Positions 24,660 through 33,412 of a stretch of DNA of 64,000 bases are shown here, one piece after another. A program made the position numbers and the translations under genes. Origin of the DNA: Hyphococcus lacteus. GTDB taxonomy: Bacteria; Pseudomonadota; Alphaproteobacteria; Caulobacterales; Parvularculaceae. The DNA is taken from the NCBI RefSeq assembly GCF_041058985.1, contig NZ_JBEHZE010000001.1:186001-250000 (forward strand). Reading direction: 5' to 3'. The notes beneath the pieces are model-generated. The model was not told the origin of the DNA and made no database searches. It saw only the letters and a list, made by a program, of their open reading frames with translations. Each line of letters opens with the position of its first letter. Position 1 is the stretch's first letter.

Positions 24660-26303
24660 ATGGGCGACGAATTTACTCTTGAAGATGCGCTGATCATCCT
24701 TCAGCGGCGCTTTTTAGCGTTCATCTTACCGGTCCTTGTGTTTGCACCGCTCGGCGTTCTGACCGTGATGCTCCTGCCCGCTAAATATACCGCCCAAGGG
24801 ACGATCCTCGTCGAGTCCCAACAGATTCCAACGGAGTTTATTCGCTCAACGATCAATGCCTACGCTCAGGAACGAATTCAAACTATTCGCCAGCAAGTCA
24901 TGACGCGCAACCGCCTGTTAGAAGTTGCCGACGAGTATCAACTGTTTCCGCGCGAACTTGGCCTGTCCGAGAGCGAACGAGTTAAACTGATGCGCCAGCG
25001 GCTGAACGTTCAGCTCATTACCACAAGCGCCAATCGTGGAAGCCAAGGTGACGGAACCATCGCCTTTACGGTTGCCTATACAGACCGTGACGCGAGAAAA
25101 TCGTTTCTTGTTGCGAACAAATTTATGACGCTTTTTATTGACGAAGATATTCGCACACGAACAACAAGTGCATCCAATACAACTGAATTTTTTGAACAAG
25201 AATCGACACGTCTACGCAACGCAGTTGCCGACATGGAAAACCGCGTATCAGAGTTTAAATCCCAAAATTCTGATGCCCTTCCCGAACACTTAAACATGCA
25301 TCTCAATATGCTTGAACGTGCACGCGATGATTTTAGTAATGCACAAGCATCTATCACCCAACTCGAAGAAGAGCGGCGTTTCCTTGAATCTCAGCTCATC
25401 AGCGGTACAGCCGGTGACAACAGCATGTCCATGGAATTGACTCGGCTTGAATCGGAGCTCGCGCGGCTTCGTGCGACCTACCGCGATAGCTATCCGGAAA
25501 TCATCGCAAAACGTGAAGAAATTGCATCAATCCGCCAACGGATGGCACCTAGCTCCGAAATCAAGAGATTGCGCGAAGCACTATCTACAAAAGAAGATGC
25601 GTTGATTGCCTTGGAGCGCGCAGAAGCCCCTGACCCAGAGGCAATAGCTGCTGCTGAAACAGAGGTTGAAACGGCGCGCGAAGCATTGAGCGAACGGATC
25701 AGCGACGAAACGCGCAAAGGGTCCCCTGATATCACTGGCGTACAACTTGAAGGCCGCATCGCGGTTATCGAGAACCGCATTCGTATGCTGCACAAAAAAT
25801 CTGACGCCACACAAGAACAGATTATCTCTCTTGAACAGCGTATTGCCAAAACCCCAGAAGTTGAGCGTGGCCTTGCTAGTTTGACCCGTGATTACGAAAA
25901 CTTGTTCGGTGAATATCAGGATGTTTTATCGAAGCAACAGGCTGCGCAGTTGGCAGAAAACCTTGAGATCAACAACCGCGCAGAAAAGTTTTCTACGCTG
26001 GAGCCGCCGCTACTTCCCGAGAAGCCGTCTAGCCCCGATCGGGCAAAACTTATCCTTCTAGCGCTCTTCGCATCACTAGGCGCAGGTGGCGTGGCCGCGT
26101 TTGGAATGGAGCTTTTTAAATCTCGGCTTCGCGGACGGGCGCATATTTCCAGCATTATTGACGGTCCACCGATTGCAGTTATCCCCTATATTCACGGCGA
26201 AAAAGACCGGACTGGCCGATTACCATTCCGCCTTCCTATCGGCGGCAAACGGAAGAAACCTCGTAGTGGCAGCCGTGGCAATGCTATGCCAGATGCAGTG
26301 TGA
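24660..26303 (+). CDS. Polysaccharide chain-length determinant (Wzz/GNVR type)
   Basis: 547 residues of a polysaccharide co-polymerase. An N-terminal Wzz region and membrane span (about 17-38, 'FLAFILPVLVFAPLGVLTVM') precede a long periplasmic part rich in coiled coil (about 175-400). A second span lies near 465-485. The last periplasmic stretch contains 'LASLTRDYENLFGEYQDVLSKQQAAQLAENLEIN', cut by family custom as the GNVR-like region. This is the form found in exosortase-linked loci, where the protein has no kinase domain of its own. The kinase is the next gene, 35 bases downstream. It controls polymer length together with that kinase. Confidence 0.93.
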   Translation: MGDEFTLEDALIILQRRFLAFILPVLVFAPLGVLTVMLLPAKYTAQGTILVESQQIPTEFIRSTINAYAQERIQTIRQQVMTRNRLLEVADEYQLFPRELGLSESERVKLMRQRLNVQLITTSANRGSQGDGTIAFTVAYTDRDARKSFLVANKFMTLFIDEDIRTRTTSASNTTEFFEQESTRLRNAVADMENRVSEFKSQNSDALPEHLNMHLNMLERARDDFSNAQASITQLEEERRFLESQLISGTAGDNSMSMELTRLESELARLRATYRDSYPEIIAKREEIASIRQRMAPSSEIKRLREALSTKEDALIALERAEAPDPEAIAAAETEVETAREALSERISDETRKGSPDITGVQLEGRIAVIENRIRMLHKKSDATQEQIISLEQRIAKTPEVERGLASLTRDYENLFGEYQDVLSKQQAAQLAENLEINNRAEKFSTLEPPLLPEKPSSPDRAKLILLALFASLGAGGVAAFGMELFKSRLRGRAHISSIIDGPPIAVIPYIHGEKDRTGRLPFRLPIGGKRKKPRSGSRGNAMPDAV

Positions 26304-26338
26304 CCTTGATTACAAAGTTTGAGAAATAAGGCTTCCCC

Positions 26339-27193
26339 ATGGACCGAATTCGTAACGCAGTAACACGCGCCCGACACACTAGAGATGCCGGCACGCAAGA
26401 AGCGCCCAAGCCGGGGCCAACGCCGTATGAAAAAGTAACGGAACGCGCCCGGACAGCTGTGAAACCAGATACCGTACCGTCCGCCGAAGTTCCAATAGAT
26501 GACCTTGCCCTGCCAACAATCGAATGTGATTTTGATCGTTTTGGTACGAACCGAATTATCGCGAACGAACAAGACCCTGTTCTCAACGCATACCGCGTAT
26601 TGCGAACACGAGTTTTGCAAAAAATGGATGCTGAAGGGTGGAAGACCCTAGCCGTTGTCTCGCCCGGGTCTGGTGCCGGTAAAACAGTTACAGCTATCAA
26701 TCTGGCAATTGCGATTAGCTCCAAAGCAGGCTCGCGAGCGACGTTAATCGATCTCGACTTTTACCGACCCAGTGTCGCGCGCTATCTCGGCCTGAAGGAT
26801 TTTCCTTCTGTTCTCGACTTCTTTGAGGGACAGAGCGACTTTAGAAATGTGGCCGTGCGCCCTCAACTAAGTGACGTCGTTCTTGTTGCAAATGAGCGGG
26901 TAACCCGGCGTGGTGCTGAACACCTCACATCGGCTCGGGCAGATGAGATGATAGACAGTGCGGTCAATGATTTTAACTCACGCGTCGTTATTTTTGATAT
27001 GTCCCCAATTTTGGGATGCGATGATACAATCGCCTTCCTTCCAAAGGTGGATTGCGTCCTTCTAGTTGCGGCCAGTGGTGACACTCGCGTCGACGAGCTT
27101 AAAGAGGCGCGTCGAATTCTCGGAAAAGCCAATATTCTCGGCACCGTATTGAACAAAGCGCCGTCTGCGTTCCTTCCCAATCAATACTACTAA
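26339..27193 (+). CDS. BY-kinase (CpsD/CapB-type tyrosine autokinase)
   Basis: 284 residues, cytoplasmic. Walker A lies at about residues 109-116 (GSGAGKT), Walker A' at 135-140 (TLIDLD) and Walker B at 216-220 (VVIFD). This is the set that marks bacterial tyrosine kinases acting on a Wzz-type partner. The N-terminal 60 residues are basic and disordered-looking. Typical BY-kinases end in a tyrosine-rich cluster, but here only two tyrosines close the chain (LPNQYY), so autophosphorylation capacity is small or uses these two. It follows the chain-length gene by 35 bases and is surely in the same operon. Confidence 0.92.
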   Translation: MDRIRNAVTRARHTRDAGTQEAPKPGPTPYEKVTERARTAVKPDTVPSAEVPIDDLALPTIECDFDRFGTNRIIANEQDPVLNAYRVLRTRVLQKMDAEGWKTLAVVSPGSGAGKTVTAINLAIAISSKAGSRATLIDLDFYRPSVARYLGLKDFPSVLDFFEGQSDFRNVAVRPQLSDVVLVANERVTRRGAEHLTSARADEMIDSAVNDFNSRVVIFDMSPILGCDDTIAFLPKVDCVLLVAASGDTRVDELKEARRILGKANILGTVLNKAPSAFLPNQYY

Positions 27194-27247
27194 CGCCCCT
27201 CTCGTACCGACTGTTCAACCTCGGTGCGGGAAAGTGATCATTGTGTC

Positions 27248-27265
27248 ATTATTGTCAGCAATAAT
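27248..27265. repeat. Stem-loop ATTATTG/CAATAAT
   Basis: Seven-base perfect arms surround TCAG, in the 190-base gap between the BY-kinase and the efflux genes. Its AT content makes it weak as a terminator. It may mark the end of the polysaccharide operon. Confidence 0.3.
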
Positions 27266-27315
27266 CGGTTGGTGAAACTTGAAGCCCACCGGTAAACTAC
27301 CCAGTATATTAACCC

Positions 27316-27332
27316 GTGAATGAAATATTCAC
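27316..27332. promoter_or_regulatory. Inverted repeat before the RND efflux operon, candidate operator
   Basis: GTGAAT and ATTCAC are perfect six-base arms separated by GAAAT, 51 bases before the start of the efflux adaptor gene. Dyads of this size at this position often bind TetR- or MarR-type repressors of efflux pumps, but no such regulator gene lies next to it. Confidence 0.3.
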
Positions 27333-27383
27333 TCCAAGGGGTTTTAACAACCTATTAGCTATCATCGGAACGAGCCAACCGAC

Positions 27384-28451
27384 ATGCAGATTTCTCAGCC
27401 CGTCAAACTTGCAGGCATCATCGTTGCTCTGATTGTGATCTATTTTTTGGTCCGCGGAATGTTCGGTGGTGGAGATACGCAAATAGAAGCCGCAGCAAGT
27501 CCCGACTTTACCGTGGTCACAGAGCTCACCGCCCCACTCGAATGGCGAGATGAAGTCACTGTCCGTGGCCGTACGAAAGCAGAACGGAAAGTAATCGTCA
27601 GATCAGAAACAAGCGGAAACATTATTGCGACGCCGACGGCGATTGGTGCGTTGGTTTCAGAAGGCGATGTGTTGTGTCGCCTGAGCGTCGATGCACGCCG
27701 TGCGCAGTTAGCCGAAGCCAATGCCGGTTTAGCCAAAGCGGAACTGGATTATAACGCAGCCGTAAAGCTAGGCGCAGATGGTTTCCGTTCAGAAACAGGT
27801 GTTGCCTCCGCCAAGGCCGTTCGCGATCAAGCCGTAGCGCAAGCTGAACGCGCTCGACTTGAGTTAGAAAAAACAAATATCGTCGCGCCGTTTGATGGAA
27901 TTTACGACGCACGCCACGCAGAGACTGGTGATTTTCTTAGCATCGGCGATCCGTGTGCAACAGTTATTCAGCGCTCCCCATTTCTTGTGGTCGGCGCAGT
28001 TTCAGAACGCGACGTCAATAAAATATCCAAGGGTGATCGCGGCGTCGCAACACTTGCAACCGGTGAAACAATCGAAGGCATTATACGCTTTGTTGCAGCT
28101 TCGGCAGATCCGGCCACCCGTACATTCAATGTCGAGCTTGAAGTTCCAAACGATGATGGAGGTTTACGCGATGGTGTTACCGCAGAATTTACCGTTTTTG
28201 CAAAAGAACGCAGCGCACACCGTGTCCCGCGTTCGGCACTCATTCTAAATGATAATGGTGATCTCGGTATCCGTTCCCTTGATGATGGTAATATCGTCGA
28301 GTTTCAGCCCGTTAGGATGTTGGGGGAAACGCCCTCTGGCATATGGGTATCTGGCCTCGAAAAAGATGTTCGCCTGATCATAAGTGGACAGGGGTTTGTT
28401 TCATCCGGACAAAAGGTACAGGCCGTCGATAGCTCGGAGCATCCGTCGTGA
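27384..28451 (+). CDS. RND efflux periplasmic adaptor (membrane fusion protein)
   Basis: 355 residues. An N-terminal anchor span (about 8-26) leads to the adaptor fold. A lipoyl/barrel-sandwich half contains 'TKAERKVIVRSETSGNI', then a short alpha hairpin ('AQLAEANAGLAKAELDYNAA'). The second lipoyl half has 'TNIVAPFDGIYDARHAETGDF', and beta-barrel and membrane-proximal domains follow. Such proteins link an inner-membrane RND pump to a TolC-type channel. It overlaps the permease gene by four bases (GTGA), so the two are translated together. No outer-membrane channel gene is present here. The link to the polysaccharide locus is positional only. Confidence 0.93.
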   Translation: MQISQPVKLAGIIVALIVIYFLVRGMFGGGDTQIEAAASPDFTVVTELTAPLEWRDEVTVRGRTKAERKVIVRSETSGNIIATPTAIGALVSEGDVLCRLSVDARRAQLAEANAGLAKAELDYNAAVKLGADGFRSETGVASAKAVRDQAVAQAERARLELEKTNIVAPFDGIYDARHAETGDFLSIGDPCATVIQRSPFLVVGAVSERDVNKISKGDRGVATLATGETIEGIIRFVAASADPATRTFNVELEVPNDDGGLRDGVTAEFTVFAKERSAHRVPRSALILNDNGDLGIRSLDDGNIVEFQPVRMLGETPSGIWVSGLEKDVRLIISGQGFVSSGQKVQAVDSSEHPS

Positions 28452-31400
28452 CTGGCTTAATCGACGCTGCTTTCTCGCGAACGCGCGTCGTCATGACTGC
28501 GCTTGTGGTCATGATCCTATTTGGGTTTGTTTCCTACAATACCATACCGAGAGAATCCGAGCCGGACATCACCGTCCCTATTGTTGCGATTACACTGCCA
28601 TTGCCAGGTGTTTCACCTGAAGATGGTGAGCGTCTTTTGGTGCGTCCAACCGAGCTAGAACTTCAAAACGTCGAAGGCATCAAACAGATGGATGCCCTCG
28701 CCTATGATGGCGCGGCGCAAATCATTTTAGAATTCAATACAACGGTCGATATCGATCAGGCCGTTCTCGATGTTCGTGAAGCGGTCGATCGCGCGAAAGC
28801 CGAATACCCGTCTGATGCGGAAGAACCTGTCGTCTCTGAATTCAATGTTCAAAACCAATTCCCAATTCTCACGACGATTATATACGGCAATGCCCCGGAA
28901 CGAGCACTTTTCCAAGCCGCAAAAGATCTAGAGGATCGACTGAGTGGCGTTTCGGGTGTTCTCGAGGCGAAGCTCACGGGCGCGCGGGAGGAATTGCTCG
29001 AAGTCATTGTTGATCCCCAAGTACTCGAGTCATATGGGCTTACAGAAATCGAAGTGGTCAATGCCGTTAATGCGAACAACCAATTGGTCACTGCTGGTTC
29101 TATAAAACAAGATGACGGCAGTTTCTCGATAAAAGCCCCCGGTTTGGTACGCAACGCCCAAGATCTGGCCTCAACGCCGGTCAGGGCCAATGGCGACAAT
29201 GTCGTCACCATTGGCGACATCGCGCAAGTGCGCCGCACCTTTAAAGACCGCGAAGGCTACGCGCTTTTCAATGGTGAAATGGCCATCGGTGTTGAGCTGA
29301 CCAAACGCGCTGGATCAAACATCGTTGAAACAATCGAAGAGGCCCGCGCGGCAGTCGAGGAAGAGGCCAAGTTTTGGCCCGCAACGATCCGATACGAATT
29401 TCTTAGTGATCAATCCATAACTGTAAAAGATAGCCTTGAGGGCCTGACCGCTTCAGTCATGACAGCGATCTTGCTGGTGATGGTCGTGATCGTGGCCGCG
29501 CTCGGATTGCGTTCTGCGCTCATGGTCGGGATCGCAATACCCACAACATTTTTGATGAGTTTTCTGTTTCTGTCTGTCTCTGGCTACACCCTCAATATGA
29601 TGGTTATGTTTGGCCTCATTCTCGCGGTAGGGATGTTGGTCGATGGCGCTATTGTCATTGTCGAGTATGCCGACCGGCGAATGGCCGAAGGTGCAGACCG
29701 AAAAACCGCCTATCTTGAAGCATCAAAACGTATGTTCTGGCCGGTGATCACCTCGACGGCGACAACACTCGCTGCTTTTGTGCCGTTCCTTTTCTGGAAT
29801 TCTGTTCCCGGACAATTTATGCGGTACTTACCGCTGACATTGATATACGTCTTGCTCGGCTCACTTGTCGTTGCCCTTATTTTCCTTCCCGTCCTCGGGT
29901 CGCTATTCGGCATCCCTGATTGGATGAAGCGCCGGATGAAGCTAAAAGGGAAAACCGAGGGGCCACCAAAGCAATATGAAGTTGATGAAGTCGATCCCAC
30001 GACATTATCAGGGCCGGTTGCTATCTATTCGCGTGTACTCAAGAATCTTGTTGGCAGACCCGTACTTGTCGGCTTTGCGGCCTTCGGTCTCGCCTTTGTT
30101 TGTCTTGAAGCCTTCAAGGCTGCTGCCCCAGAAGTTGAGTTTTTCATCCGGAGTGATGATGAGCAAATCAATGCATTGGTTCTAGCGCGGGGTAATTTGT
30201 CTCCTGAACAAAAAATCAATGTCGTCAGGGAGGTCTCTGCACGCCTCGACGATCACCCAGCCATCGAACATATCTACATCCAAACCGGCCCCGGCCTATC
30301 ACGCAGCACAGAACTTCCGGCGGAAACCATTGGTCAGGTCGGTATCGACCTCGTTAGCTATTCCAATCGCAAGCATTCCCAAATTATTGTCGATGAATTG
30401 CGCGCCCGCGTACAAGATGTTCCCGGCGTGCTCGTCGAAGTGCGACAGCGCGAAAGCGGCCCCCCCGTCGGAAAGGACGCGCAAGTCGAAATTACCTCGC
30501 CAGATTTTGAAGCAATGGTTGCCGCCGCGAAAAAGGTCCGAACATTTGTCGATGAATCGACCATCATTGCGAATGGGCAGGAAGTGCCTGCCTATATGGA
30601 CCAAGAAGATACGCTACCATTGCCCGGTATCGAATGGTCAATGGAAATTGATCGCGCCTTGGCCGGGCGATACGGCCTTTCAGTACAGCAAGCAGGTGCG
30701 GTTCTTCAGTTTGTGACCGATGGCCTTTTGATCGACAAATACCGCCCATCAGATTCAGACGACGAAATCGACATTCGCGCGCGCTATCCAGAAGAAAATC
30801 GAAACATCTTCGCGCTTGATGCTGTTCGAGTCCAAACGCCCCAAGGGTCAGTACCGCTTTCCAATTTCGTAACCCGCGAGGCAAAGCCGCAAGTTGACCG
30901 TATTGTCCGTCGCAACGGCAAACGTGTCATCGACGTAAAAGCAAACGGTAATACCCTCGTTGAGGGACATACGGTTAGTCAGGACCGCGCTATTAGCCAT
31001 ATGAAAGAATGGCTAGAAACCGGCGCATTGGGCCCCGATGTGAACTGGGTCATGCGCGGTGCGGATGAAGACGCCAATGATGCGGCCGCCTTTTTTCAAG
31101 GTGCGATGGCATCGGCGTTGTTCATGATCGCAATGATCCTGCTATTGGAATTTAACAGTTTCTATCATGCCGCCCTTACGTTGACCGCTGTCGTTATGTC
31201 CGTCTTCGGTGTTTTGTTATCGATCGCGCTTACGGGTCAGTATGTAAGTATAATAATGACCGGAACCGGCATCGTCGCACTCGCGGGGATCGTCGTTAAT
31301 AACAACATCGTCCTGATTGATACTTACCAATATCTACGGCGCAAAGGCTTGCCCGTCGAAGAGGCCGTTGTCCGAACAGCCGCACAGCGTATCCGCCCAG

Positions 31401-31747
31401 TGCTACTTACCACAGCAACCACCATTCTCGGCCTGTTGCCCATGGTATTTGAAATTAACGTAAATTTCGCGGCTGGCACAGTCACTCATGGCTCAACCAC
31501 ATCCAGCTGGTGGGTGCTGCTCTCGTCAGCCGTTGTTTTCGGACTCGCGTTCTCGACGGTTTTAACGCTTATCCTGACACCAGTAATGCTCGCAGCGCCA
31601 GCCGTTTTGCGAGGCCGAGCGCCAATGATTAAACACGCGATAGTTGGCACATATCGATGGGGACAACGTCAGATCGGGATGACGCCCAAAACGAGCACAC
31701 ATTCCAACGCTAAAAAAGATACCGACTATCAGCAGGCTGCAGAATAA
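28448..31747 (+). CDS. RND family efflux permease
   Basis: 1099 residues with the RND layout: one span, a large periplasmic loop, five spans, a second loop, then six spans. It starts with GTG overlapping the adaptor stop. The TM4 motif reads 'GMLVDGAIVIVEY' where AcrB has two adjacent aspartates (D407, D408), so only the first is kept. TM10 reads 'GIVVNNNIVLIDT' where AcrB has lysine 940, here asparagine. The proton relay must therefore differ from AcrB, which fits a divergent RND subgroup rather than classical HAE1 drug pumps. Substrate unknown. The 3' end takes part in a long inverted repeat shared with the convergent LysM gene. Confidence 0.93.
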   Translation: MTGLIDAAFSRTRVVMTALVVMILFGFVSYNTIPRESEPDITVPIVAITLPLPGVSPEDGERLLVRPTELELQNVEGIKQMDALAYDGAAQIILEFNTTVDIDQAVLDVREAVDRAKAEYPSDAEEPVVSEFNVQNQFPILTTIIYGNAPERALFQAAKDLEDRLSGVSGVLEAKLTGAREELLEVIVDPQVLESYGLTEIEVVNAVNANNQLVTAGSIKQDDGSFSIKAPGLVRNAQDLASTPVRANGDNVVTIGDIAQVRRTFKDREGYALFNGEMAIGVELTKRAGSNIVETIEEARAAVEEEAKFWPATIRYEFLSDQSITVKDSLEGLTASVMTAILLVMVVIVAALGLRSALMVGIAIPTTFLMSFLFLSVSGYTLNMMVMFGLILAVGMLVDGAIVIVEYADRRMAEGADRKTAYLEASKRMFWPVITSTATTLAAFVPFLFWNSVPGQFMRYLPLTLIYVLLGSLVVALIFLPVLGSLFGIPDWMKRRMKLKGKTEGPPKQYEVDEVDPTTLSGPVAIYSRVLKNLVGRPVLVGFAAFGLAFVCLEAFKAAAPEVEFFIRSDDEQINALVLARGNLSPEQKINVVREVSARLDDHPAIEHIYIQTGPGLSRSTELPAETIGQVGIDLVSYSNRKHSQIIVDELRARVQDVPGVLVEVRQRESGPPVGKDAQVEITSPDFEAMVAAAKKVRTFVDESTIIANGQEVPAYMDQEDTLPLPGIEWSMEIDRALAGRYGLSVQQAGAVLQFVTDGLLIDKYRPSDSDDEIDIRARYPEENRNIFALDAVRVQTPQGSVPLSNFVTREAKPQVDRIVRRNGKRVIDVKANGNTLVEGHTVSQDRAISHMKEWLETGALGPDVNWVMRGADEDANDAAAFFQGAMASALFMIAMILLLEFNSFYHAALTLTAVVMSVFGVLLSIALTGQYVSIIMTGTGIVALAGIVVNNNIVLIDTYQYLRRKGLPVEEAVVRTAAQRIRPVLLTTATTILGLLPMVFEINVNFAAGTVTHGSTTSSWWVLLSSAVVFGLAFSTVLTLILTPVMLAAPAVLRGRAPMIKHAIVGTYRWGQRQIGMTPKTSTHSNAKKDTDYQQAAE

Positions 31748-31765
31748 ATTCCGAACCTGCTGATA
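31727..31765. terminator. Probable bidirectional terminator between convergent genes
   Basis: TATCAGCAGG (31727-31736) and CCTGCTGATA (31756-31765) are perfect ten-base arms with a 19-base loop that includes the stop codon of the RND permease. Read on the minus strand, the stem is followed after nine bases by a run of six T. Read on the plus strand, TGTTATC follows. It lies between the convergent permease and LysM genes. Confidence 0.5.
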
Positions 31766-31771
31766 TGTTAT

Positions 31772-32749
31772 CTATTGGCCATCGTCCGGTTCATTAGAAG
31801 TCGGTACCTCAAATATCTGTCCCGGATAGATTAGGTCTGGGTCACGAATTTGATCGACGTTTGCCTCGTAAATAATCGTATACTGCGCGCCACGGCCATA
31901 AGCGCGGCGTGCAATCCGCCACAAACTGTTTCCGGGCTGCACAATCACTTTACCGTCACGCAATTCGATTTGATCCAAGGTCGCGCGCTCAAACGGCAAC
32001 TCGATTGCATATTCAGGCCGCCCATCTTCATCAAGTTGAATTACAAGCAATTGATACACACCCGGATCAACCTGAATTTCCGGCGCTATCATCCATTTGC
32101 CTTCTTCATCCGCAGCGACTTGGCCAATGAGACGCCGGTTGATGAACAACTGCACGACACGCCCGGGGTCCGCACGCCCCGAGAAAATCACGGCACCCGT
32201 GTCGTCATAATCAATGACGTCTAGGCTCAGAGGCCCAAGCCCTTCGGCTGCATCACGAGGGTCTTGAAGCACTTCAGTCGCGCCGCCCGGCGTGGTCCGC
32301 AAGACGAGCGGTAAATCCCCCTCGCGTTCCGGCACATAAATCAAAATGGTATCTTCCGAGCGAATTGTCGTGCCATCCGCCGTTTTCATGGAAAGCGCAA
32401 GCTCAACCGGGCCCGCGTCGAGCGGCGTGTCTGTCGCAACCACCCATGAACCGTCGCGATCGACCTCGGCTTTCTCAAGAACTTCATCATTTGCGTATAT
32501 AGTCACGTCGGAGCCGGGTTTCGCACGGCCAGCGATCACCGCATAACCGGTGCGGTCAACGCGAACAATGTCGAAACTGGGTAAGGTCGGCTCTGCGATT
32601 TGATCAGAAGGTTCGTCGGTTGGCGTCACCGGCGCGGGTTGCTCGCTCGACTGATCTTGCGGGCTATCAATAATTTTGAATTTTTCGGCGGCCTTCCAGC
32701 CAATAAAACCGAGAACAATCAGTAACAGGATTATGATGATTACACGCAC
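31772..32749 (-). CDS. LysM protein with two Ig-like repeats
   Basis: About 325 residues. An N-terminal membrane anchor (VRVIIIILLLIVLGFIGWKA) is followed by an acidic/Pro-rich stretch. Two related bacterial Ig-like domains come next, each with a phrase such as 'AVIAGRAKPGSDVTIYAND' or 'AVIFSGRADPGRVVQLFIN'. A C-terminal LysM domain ('VQPGNSLWRIARRAYGRG') ends with 'DLIYPGQIFEVP'. LysM binds peptidoglycan, so the protein is likely an inner-membrane-anchored periplasmic wall-binding protein. I chose the GTG at 32749 because AAGGAG lies ten bases upstream and the hydrophobic anchor starts at once. Earlier in-frame starts have no ribosome site. Confidence 0.9.
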   Translation of the reverse strand: MRVIIIILLLIVLGFIGWKAAEKFKIIDSPQDQSSEQPAPVTPTDEPSDQIAEPTLPSFDIVRVDRTGYAVIAGRAKPGSDVTIYANDEVLEKAEVDRDGSWVVATDTPLDAGPVELALSMKTADGTTIRSEDTILIYVPEREGDLPLVLRTTPGGATEVLQDPRDAAEGLGPLSLDVIDYDDTGAVIFSGRADPGRVVQLFINRRLIGQVAADEEGKWMIAPEIQVDPGVYQLLVIQLDEDGRPEYAIELPFERATLDQIELRDGKVIVQPGNSLWRIARRAYGRGAQYTIIYEANVDQIRDPDLIYPGQIFEVPTSNEPDDGQ

Positions 32750-32850
32750 AGGACACTGCTCCTTTTGGTTAATTCGCAGGTATGAATTTACTTTACCCTC
32801 ATGCAAAACCGCGTACAATGCCCGACCAACAAAAAGAAACTTGTAAGACT

Positions 32851-33405
32851 ATGAAATCATTATGTGTTTATTGTGGATCGCGCCCAGGCAACGATCCAGC
32901 CTTCAAACAAGCCGCAATTGAGCTAGGTCAAGAGGCCGCAAAACGCGATTGTCGCATCGTTTATGGCGGCGGAAAACTGGGCCTTATGGGTGCGACAGCA
33001 GGTGCTGCTCGCGATGCCGGCGGCAAGGTTTTCGGTGTTATTCCCGATTTTCTTGTTGAACTTGAAGGCATTCTTGAAGGCGTCGACCACAAAGTCGTCA
33101 GCAATATGCATGAGCGTAAAATGATGATGTATGAGGAGTCAGACGCTATTTTGACGCTTCCTGGCGGCATCGGCACCCTTGAAGAGCTGATCGAAGTGCT
33201 TTCATGGGCGCGGCTCGGCCTTCATCGCAAGCCGCTCATCGTCCTGAATATCAATGATTTTTGGTCGCCTTTGCGTGTGCTTCTCAACCATGTGGTCGAG
33301 TGTAACCTTGCCGACAAAGAGCTTCTCAACGATCTGGTCTTTGTCGACAATGTTCAGGACGCGCTCAACGAAGCCGAAGACCGGATGCTTCGCTCAAAGG
33401 TCTAA
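32851..33405 (+). CDS. LOG-family protein (TIGR00730 type Rossmann fold)
   Basis: 184 residues starting MKSLCVYCGSRPGND. The PGGxGTxxE motif ('LPGGIGTLEELIEVLSWARLG') and the GGGKLGLMGA loop identify the LOG (lysine-decarboxylase-like) family. Many members are cytokinin riboside 5'-monophosphate phosphoribohydrolases that release the base from nucleotide monophosphates. In bacteria the physiological substrate is mostly unsettled. I chose ATG 32851 because the first strand begins there; ATG at 32818 is possible. It is divergent from the LysM gene and convergent with gltX, with a seven-base gap. Confidence 0.92.
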   Translation: MKSLCVYCGSRPGNDPAFKQAAIELGQEAAKRDCRIVYGGGKLGLMGATAGAARDAGGKVFGVIPDFLVELEGILEGVDHKVVSNMHERKMMMYEESDAILTLPGGIGTLEELIEVLSWARLGLHRKPLIVLNINDFWSPLRVLLNHVVECNLADKELLNDLVFVDNVQDALNEAEDRMLRSKV

Positions 33406-33412
33406 TCGCAAT

